Below, piece by piece: positions 57,344-64,000 of a DNA stretch of 64,000 nt (position 1 is its first letter; each line of letters starts with the position of its first letter). The position numbers and the translations under genes were made by a program. The DNA is taken from contig CM048839.1 of the NCBI GenBank assembly GCA_026545765.1, forward strand, positions 86,008,414 through 86,072,413, written 5' to 3'. Under the pieces are notes generated by a model. That model saw nothing but the letters and a program-made list of their open reading frames with translations. It was not told the DNA's origin and did not search any database. The DNA comes from Plantago major (lineage: Eukaryota > Streptophyta > Magnoliopsida > Lamiales > Plantaginaceae).

Positions 57344-58583
57344 TGTTGAAGATTGTGCTAGGAGTTGCTCGACGGATAGGAGTTCATGACTGATGTTTGC
57401 AGCTTATATTCAAATTTGTTAAGTGTATATTTTTTTATGCTAGTAGCCTGCTAGTGTTGTAACCATGTGTGCCTGCTTTTCTCAAATCACAAAACTTGGC
57501 TCAATTGCTACTTACATTGTCACACCTTAGTTTTGACGACGAATCAATTTAGTTGAAGGCTTTGCCTTCTCATTTCGTTTACTAAAAGCTCGTATATATA
57601 TTTTTCATCCATTAATTTATGCCAGATCTTGTAAAATTGGGACAGTTTTGGGGAGAATTCAGTTTTTTGGAACCAAGACATGAAAGACACAACTTTTTTT
57701 AGTTGATCTTCATACTTCACAACATCTAGATTTAAGTAGTCTAGAAAGTCTTTGCATAGTTTTGGACACATGATGCTACTCCTTTTGCTTATCAAGGACA
57801 TAAACTAATGTTCATAGGTTTCATATGATTTTTGGGTACCTTTTTTTTGCCCTTTAATTTGAAGTTTCAACTTTGACATGTAATTTGTTTGCTTCTGATG
57901 TTTAATTTTTCACTTGATCATAGTTGTATCCTTGTATGTTCAGCTCAGAGTTGTATGCCTATATGTATAATTGAATAGATATGTTTAGAATAATGGTATA
58001 ATTTGTGTATAATCTGTTTTTCATTTTTTTTTTTGGTATACCAGGGAATTTTTTGTTATTAGTATGTCAAAGTGAATTTGTTATAGTCTGTTTTTTCATA
58101 TACTATATGTTGTGTTATATACGTGCATTATGATGTGAATGTGAATTTGTGTATAGTCTTTTTTTCATATATTATATGGTATGAAAGTGAATTTGCTACT
58201 CTCTTGTTCTCAGGAAATGCCTGGGTTTTAGTTTTGGTGAACTGGTTTGAGTTGAGAATGATGGTTGGTTGACGAAGAGTGAAGAAGTTGCATTATATTC
58301 AAAATCTATTCGACTAGTGGGTCCCGTGATGTATAAATTGAAGTGAGAATCCTGCATTATGTACCAAATCTGTGGACACATCGCATCATATGGTTGATTT
58401 TATCCGGGAAAAAAATAAGTTAGACCACCGTGGTTCTTCCAGAATCTCGGAATCATGTATCGTATAAGAAACCATCTGAACAAAATGTGATTCTGGAAAT
58501 GTTAGCAACAACTTAAGATTTAAAGCATAAAACCCTAGGGTTGGGCCTGTAAGTTTATCCATCATCAGATCAAATCAATGAGC
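57344..58583. other. Intergenic AT-rich stretch
   Basis: No gene seen. It contains two imperfect direct repeats (58072-58109 and 58141-58179, GTGAATTTG...TTTTTTCATATA) and T-rich tracts. Confidence 0.5.
58072..58179 (+). repeat. Imperfect direct repeat
   Basis: Two ~38-bp copies starting GTGAATTTG and ending near CATATA(C/T)TATATG, 69 bp apart (start to start). Confidence 0.65.
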
Positions 58584-58962
58584 AAATCGGCTGCGTTGCT
58601 GCAACTATGCGTCGGCACAAGCTTTCTCGTTTATCAACTATCGCACACTGATTGTGTTTCGCAGTCGTTAAAGGAACAACTCCTAGGTGATCAACTAGCT
58701 TTGTGTTTTCTGGAGTTGAAATAGAGGAGATTTTGAAGAAGCTATGGAATGATTATGACTTCACTTGAGTGGGGGAAAACTTGACCTACGTACATGTGGC
58801 AAAGAATTGGTTCCCAATGAGTTACAGAGGAAGGCCTTCTCTTAAAGCTCTTGCTTATGGAGTCATAGGGCTGTCAATCTGAAAAGGGCAACAATTATAA
58901 GGGTGACTGGAAGTCGGGTGTTCTTGATGACGAGTTGGTGGAGAATGCTTGCTGGTAGCCAT
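58584..58962 (+). pseudogene. Werner-type 3'-5' exonuclease relic (WRN-exo-like)
   Basis: Pieces in three frames resemble the plant Werner-like exonuclease family. First is SAALLQLCVGTSFLVYQL with CVSQSLKEQLL. After a shift comes FSGVEIEEILKKLWNDYDF, a TGA, then VHVAKNWFPMSYRGRPSLKALAYGVIGLS. After another shift comes DWKSGVLDDELVENAC. The first catalytic D-E pair of the domain lies upstream and is not seen. At least two stops and two frameshifts show it is dead. It has no introns here, which would fit a truncated copy. Confidence 0.65.
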
Positions 58963-59570
58963 AATAAGAATTCATGATATGAGGAGGGGGGGGGGGGAAC
59001 TTCTACTTACATCGGTTTAAGAAAAAGGGGGACTTGGAATACAACCTACCCGTGTATGTGTCTAGCACATAAAAACATGGATTTCTTTTATCCAAAGAAC
59101 ACTCGTATCAGTTAGAGATTACTCATTATAAGTAGGATTTCATTCATCATGCACGACTTGGTAAAAGAAAAAGGATGACTAATAAAATACGGCTGCCCAT
59201 ACGCAAAAACTACATGCGACAAAATAGGGAAGAGGAATAAAAATCTCTCTTCTCTCTCTATGAATCAAAAAAGATCGGTAAACTCCGTATTATTAGAGGT
59301 GCCTGGGCAGCCCGGAGAAAGAAAAAAAAGGAACAATAGTGTGCGCATGATGCATCTTGCTGCATTGCTCACATGATGCTAATAGAGATTAGGGATTGAT
59401 TTCTATCTGCATTTCATCTTAATTTGCAGATGTTTTACTCTATATTGAATTATTCGTTCTTGAGTGATTGATACAGATTCAAGATTTGTTTAGGCATCTT
59501 TTAGTATTGATTTTTCGCTACCTAATAGCAGATAGATATGAGCAATTTTTGCGAGAAACCATTTGTTGAA
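58963..59570. other. Intergenic stretch
   Basis: No gene. A G tract (about 58985-58997) is the only conspicuous feature. Confidence 0.4.
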
Positions 59571-59693
59571 GAGACCAGATCAAACATGACATATTTTGTT
59601 GCAAACATAGCATGTTTAGCTACAAATGTCACACAGTGTTTGAAATTAGTCATATGATGTTTGTAATTAAATACGTGATGTTGATCTGGTCTC
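59571..59693. mobile_element. MITE-like element with 13-bp terminal inverted repeats
   Basis: A 123-bp segment bounded by GAGACCAGATCAA and its exact reverse complement, AT-rich inside (TTTGTTGC, CATATGATG) and non-coding. No clear target duplication is seen, so the superfamily is open. Confidence 0.6.
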
Positions 59694-60155
59694 AAAATTG
59701 TAGATATTAAATGTGTTTATTTTCTTGAAAATGAAAATCTTTAAATGGAATGAACTGATTGTAATAGCAACTAGTACTATAATAGTACAATGATAGCCAT
59801 GTTATAGCAGCAAAGGCATAGCACTAATCAAGCTAATTATCTACTACCCTCCGATCCATTAAAAGCTTCATAAGAAGACATTAGTTGCATTTGTATAAAT
59901 TGTGAACAGATTGTGTTTCCATTTTACTTCATACATAAATCTCATATGGAAGAGGGAAGAACAATAGATGAAACACATTATTAATATATGGTTAATCATT
60001 ACACAACTTAGATGCAACATCCATAAACAACTTAGAAACCCTCCAATCCAAGAGGAGAGAGTTGCAACATCCTATAGAGTGAATAATCAACACATTATCC
60101 ATTCGAACAAATGAATATTAAAGACAATTAAATTGTAATGGAGAACCTACCTTCC

Positions 60156-61466
60156 TCATTCACCCAAAACGCCATCAAGGGAATCAAAGGAGATCTCAAA
60201 CCTCAGTGTTTCTTGATTAGTCCTTTTTCTTTTCCTCATAAATGATTTTCCCATTGAAGCAACACCCTCATTTGCACAATCATTCCGCTTTAGACGAACG
60301 AGGCTTGCAGGAATAATTTGGGAAGAATGATTGTAGATATTCCTAAGACTGTGATAGTTGTGATAACATCCATTAGCGGCTGGATTAACCTCCAGTGACA
60401 CTCTCCTTATTTGTGCATTCTCCACATCGTACCAAAAAAAAGTATCACTTGTGTAGCAAAGAAGAACTCGATTTTCATCCTTTAAATAAGCTACTAGGCT
60501 TAGGTGCCTAATATCATGCTCAAACCCTAGGCTTAAAGACATCACCTTAGTCCATACTTGCTTAGGATCACATCCATTATAGTCATTAATTTTCCACACA
60601 ACAAACAACCCCACCATGTTCTAGGAAATCAGAAACAAGCATCCACTCAATGCAACTAGTGTCAATGCATTTGGATTCTCTACAATACCAATTTCCAAGG
60701 GCACTGCAGTTTTTCGATAAGCTTCGGTGGTTAGATCAAAAGCAATTATCCAACCCGAATCTCCTCTTCCTCCAGCCGTATAAACAACCCAATGCAATGC
60801 ACCATTGGCGAAAACACCATCATACATGAATGACCCAATTCTACAATCCTCTGGAAAATCATGAGTTCTACGCCAAGATCTTGAATTCATAGAACAAATA
60901 AAAGTGTGAGACTAAAAAATCCTCACAACTTTGTAATCGTCATTCACGTTATCATAGCCGAGTCCCCTATGATGACAATTAAATTCATATTTTGTAATTT
61001 CATCACAAAGTGGTAATTTCAAGGACTCACCGGTAAACGGATTCCAAATTACCCAAACAAAGTGTGTAATGGGACTAGTGATTAGGACCAAACCGTTGCA
61101 ACAAGGCACCGGAAGATTGCTTACACGTGGTATACCACATCCTGCAGGAGCCTTGATATGTGTAGCATCGATCAACTCGATACAACATGCAAAACAACTC
61201 TCCATTCTAGAGTTATCACATCTACATATTAGCATCTTGTTTTTGTGATGAATCATGTGCTTCAACGGTATTAAGAAGAACTTACCGGTTTTATTTTTGT
61301 GGAGGATCCAACCATCGCCGATTCCATGATGGATATGCAGCTTTGCAAATTGCGGATCGTCGATGATTGCACGCCATGACTTGCATACAGACCTCATTTG
61401 GAACAAGAAATCCGCAGGAACACGCCGGAGTATTTCATGAAAAGCATCAGTTGGAATGTCTGACAT
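60156..61466 (-). pseudogene. F-box protein gene with two in-frame stop codons
   Basis: From the ATG at 61466 an N-terminal F-box (IPTDAFHEILRRVPADFLFQMRSVCKSWRAIIDDPQF) is followed by an F-box-associated region: NGLVLITSP, WNPFTGESLKLPL, GLGYDNVNDDYKVVRIF, GALHWVVYT, YLKDENRVLLCY. The frame stays the same over 436 codons, but stops at 60912-60914 and 60621-60623 split it in three. The two stops are the only disruptions, so either this is a recent pseudogene or one or both are sequence errors. If translated, the first part alone (184 aa) still has an F-box. F-box proteins select targets for SCF ubiquitin ligases. A TATATATA box lies about 95 bp upstream (61560-61568, minus). Confidence 0.8.
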
Positions 61467-61499
61467 CTTCTATCTCTGTGTGCTTAGGGAATTTGGGAA

Positions 61500-62011
61500 A
61501 GTTGATGTGAAATGGAAAATATCTTACTATGGGTTGGTATGGAAATGGAATTTTCTAGATTATATATAGACATAATTTTTCAACTTTTGTTATGAATTTC
61601 TATCACATTAGTAATTGGATTTAAATACGCGATGAAGTGGTATAAGATTACGTTAATATAAATAGCTATATTCATATGTTTCTAAAAATATAGACTTTAT
61701 AATACCATGTTATTTATGAAAACTGCAAAACAAATTTACAATGCATGTTTTTTTCGATACATTAAGCCAATCAAGCAAGTTAATAATGTATAAATAAATT
61801 ATGGATACGTATATTTTCAAATTAGTCATACTCCAACTTAGTTTTTAGGAATAATTACAAAATGATGCTAGTTTCAAAAGCTTCAAACACAATACATAAA
61901 AAAACTTCCTACAAATTAGTCAAAACATTTCTACAAATTAGTAGTTTTGTTAATTTTAGTAACTTTGAAAAGAAACATTACCATTTTTTATGTATTCACT
62001 TCCTTAATCTA
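61500..62011. other. AT-rich intergenic stretch
   Basis: Apart from the F-box TATA box (61560-61568) I see nothing here. Confidence 0.5.
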
Positions 62012-62299
62012 TCTATCTATACATTAAAAGAAAACCATTCTTCCGTTCTGAGGCATGCCAAATCATTAAATGAGTTGGAATTGTGCTTCATTTTCATTGG
62101 GTTACATATTCCTACGTGGCAGCTGGAAACATTTTCATTGCCTAAAAATTAATTACTATTTCCTCATCTTCATTCTTGACCTACATTTTCAATCGTCTCC
62201 CAGTTCATCTCCGCCCATCCTTTCTTCCACAACATCATCACCATGCCGCCCCACCAACCATATTTCCAGCTCAATTCATATTTTCCAAATCAATTCATA
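62012..62299 (+). mobile_element. Candidate Helitron 5' end
   Basis: TCTATCTATACATTAAAAG followed by AAAACCATTC and later CCTACGTGGCAGC resembles the 5' end and early sequence of plant Helitrons (TC start, CATTAAAAG, CACGTGGCA). No matching 3' end on the plus strand is visible in the window, so this is tentative. Confidence 0.35.
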
Positions 62300-62310
62300 C
62301 TAGTTAATGG

Positions 62311-62329
62311 CCCGTCGATATTCGACGGG
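62311..62329 (-). terminator. Helitron 3' terminal hairpin
   Basis: A perfect 7-bp stem with a 5-nt loop, 11 bases inside the CTAG end. It signals the end of rolling-circle transposition in known Helitrons. Confidence 0.85.
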
Positions 62330-62667
62330 GTATGGAGACAAAACTCAAAATAAAAAATGATAAATCGTACATAACATGTCGAAGTTATAACAAATATCTT
62401 AATACTAAAATGTGAGAAAAGGCACGATGTAATCGCTTGAAGTCTTCAACATTGCGTTGGAAGTCATCGATACATGTAAAAATTCATAAAATTTTAATCA
62501 GTGAGATTGAAGTCTAATATATAAAAAATGTAGTCGGCAATATAATAACTTGGTAATGTTTATACACATAAAAGATAAAATAACCTAAAAATTTATCGAA
62601 CACTTCTTTGTAGACCACGTTCACTGTTGTGTCATATGTATTACTCTCTTCGTCGCAAAGTAATACT

Positions 62668-64000
62668 TCAATCCCTTCCTGCTGATAACTCTAGATAAAC
62701 CAACATACAGCTGGTCGTCGTTGAATACGGATGAGGGGAGATCAGGTCGATGTGTGCGAGGGATTGTCCCTGCCTCTTATTTATGGTCATAGCAAAGCAG
62801 ACGAATATGGGAAACGGTCTCCTATCAAAATTGATAGGGAAATTTGTCTCATCCAATGGGCTCATCATCACCATCCTGGAAATGAAAACTTTTTGTCCCG
62901 CGTTGATTCCAGATATCATCCTTGCCTTGATGATGTGCTTTCCAAGATTAGTAACTATCAGCCTTGTGCCATTGCACAACTTGGAAGCCTGACCAATATT
63001 CCTCAGAAGCATTATCACACACCTAACCTTCAGGACGATCCTATGGTGAGGCAATCCAGAGGAATTCTACTGTGTAAATCTCCTTGAGACCGTTGTCAAA
63101 AGTCATCTTCCCTACCAATGCTATCTGCGCTCAAATATTCAATACTATCTCGGGCATCTTTGACATGATAAACTAATTTATCTTATCAACTGTTTCATTG
63201 TAGGTGTAAGAATAGCCCAGTGATGAAAATATTCTGGGTCAAGTGATAGATCGACTAAGTGCTTCAACATCGAAGGATATGTACTATCGACTATGCTTGA
63301 AATGATATGACTTACTTCTCGAATAAGTAAATCTTCGGGAATCTTGATATCAACCTCGAATTCATTAGATTCACCGACTTGCAGTATACACTCAGCAAAT
63401 TCTTTCGTATGTTGAATCTTGGAAGATGATGAACAGGACTGTGTAGGAATAAATTGGATGTTAAAAACATATTCAACATGAAATAAGTATACATGCTATA
63501 TAGATACTACATCAGATATCTGCAATCGCATGTTCTCTGTCAACTAAAGCACCTCACATGCATCACATACCCTAGATGAGTACATAATGGCGTTCATGAT
63601 ATCATACCTACATCCTCTTGGAATAACGGGCAAAATCTGTCGGAAGTCCCCATTAAAGACAATCACCACCCCATCATATGGTTTATCCGAACGTCCAATG
63701 ACATCTCTCAAACTCCTATCGAGCGATTCAAAACAGTGTTGGTTTGTCATGGGAGCCTCGTTCCAAATAATAAGTCTGGTCTCCTTAAGCAGACCCGTAA
63801 CCTTTGAATCATGTCTTAGCTTACTGCATATTGAGTCCTCGTGAATTTGCAATGGTATCCCAAATCTCAAATGCGTCGTCCTTCCCCTAGGAAGAAGTAG
63901 TGATGCAATCGTCTAGGATGCAACTGGAAGCACAATATCTCCTCTTGCCCTCAAACTAGAGCACAAAGTTCTCCAGATAAAGGTCTTTCACATATATACC
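62668..64000 (-). pseudogene. PIF1 helicase domain of Helitron RepHel protein, decayed
   Basis: Read right to left: a Walker A remnant near 63980 (KTFIWRTLCSSLRARG), ASLLLPRGRTTHLRFGIPL, LIIWNEAPMTNQHCFESLDR (normal DEAPM, the Walker B Asp is changed to Asn), and VFNGDFRQILPVIPRG. After a degenerate stretch come LKVRCVIMLLRNIGQASKLCNGTRLIV and FAMTINKRQGQSL. The order and residues match the SF1B PIF1 part of plant Helitrons. Stops and a changed Walker B make it inactive. The Rep part lies beyond the right edge. Confidence 0.82.

Larger units (their letters stand above)
62300..64000 (-). mobile_element. Helitron, 3' portion, running off the right edge
   Basis: On the minus strand it ends with hairpin CCCGTCG-AATAT-CGACGGG, then CCATTAACTAG, then a flanking T (62299): the typical Helitron 3' terminus, inserted between A and T. 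The interior carries PIF1 helicase-domain remains. The 5' end and Rep domain lie beyond 64000. Confidence 0.85.

Noticed and set aside
62731..63087. Plus-strand open frame over the Helitron helicase
   Set aside because: Antisense shadow of the PIF1 domain, whose motifs are on the minus strand.
1..64000. tRNA, rRNA, CRISPR or bacterial operon structure
   Set aside because: No candidate was found by reading; everything fits plant nuclear repeats and intron-bearing genes.

Overview
The window is repeat-dense nuclear DNA of a flowering plant, most likely a eudicot. The evidence is Sirevirus-type Copia LTR elements primed by initiator tRNA-Met, Athila-like Gypsy elements with a tRNA-Asp-type primer site, a Helitron with the plant-type hairpin and CTAG end, a multi-exon KEOPS Pcc1 relic and an F-box gene. 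The species cannot be told from sequence alone. There are no bacterial features, and I found no tRNA, rRNA or CRISPR.

Layout. Positions 1-43881 are one huge nested nest. A Sirevirus-like Copia element (B, + strand, left end outside the window) has inserted into a Gypsy element (I). B was itself hit by C (minus-strand LTR 14-1637, body off the left edge), by A (1867-22612, a sister copy of B, target duplication ctcat), by solo LTR H (25428-27111, gcaga), by E (30195-34510) and by F (38517-43698, gtact). A was hit by D (5271-9878, ctacg) and by solo LTR G (19004-20434, tgagc). D, E and F are short Gypsy-type elements with gag remnants only. Gypsy I resumes at 43882 (protease, RT, RNase H, integrase), is interrupted by J (46267-55492, an Athila-like element with gag, a protease relic and a downstream ORF but no RT or integrase), and ends near 55842.

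To the right lies gene-bearing DNA. It holds a four-exon Pcc1 (KEOPS) copy with one nonsense codon (56188-57343), a broken Werner-type 3'-5' exonuclease (58584-58962), a 123-bp MITE-like element, an F-box gene with two in-frame stops (60156-61466, minus) and the 3' part of a Helitron (62300 to the right edge, minus) encoding a decayed PIF1 helicase.

The most unusual system is the third ORF of A and B, about 7 kb long and downstream of pol. In both copies it is preceded by an array of hairpins with a fixed 7-nt loop and by its own TATA box. It contains a tandem array of short GT-AG introns separating exons whose lengths are all multiples of three, at matching places in the two diverged copies. 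This looks like a separately transcribed, spliced gene carried by a Copia element. Element J shows a parallel arrangement: a leader with a GTAAGT donor, a T-tract acceptor and then a downstream ORF, so the extra ORFs of two unrelated retroelement superfamilies may be expressed in the same way. All retroelement ORFs seen here carry stops or frameshifts and are fossils in this copy.
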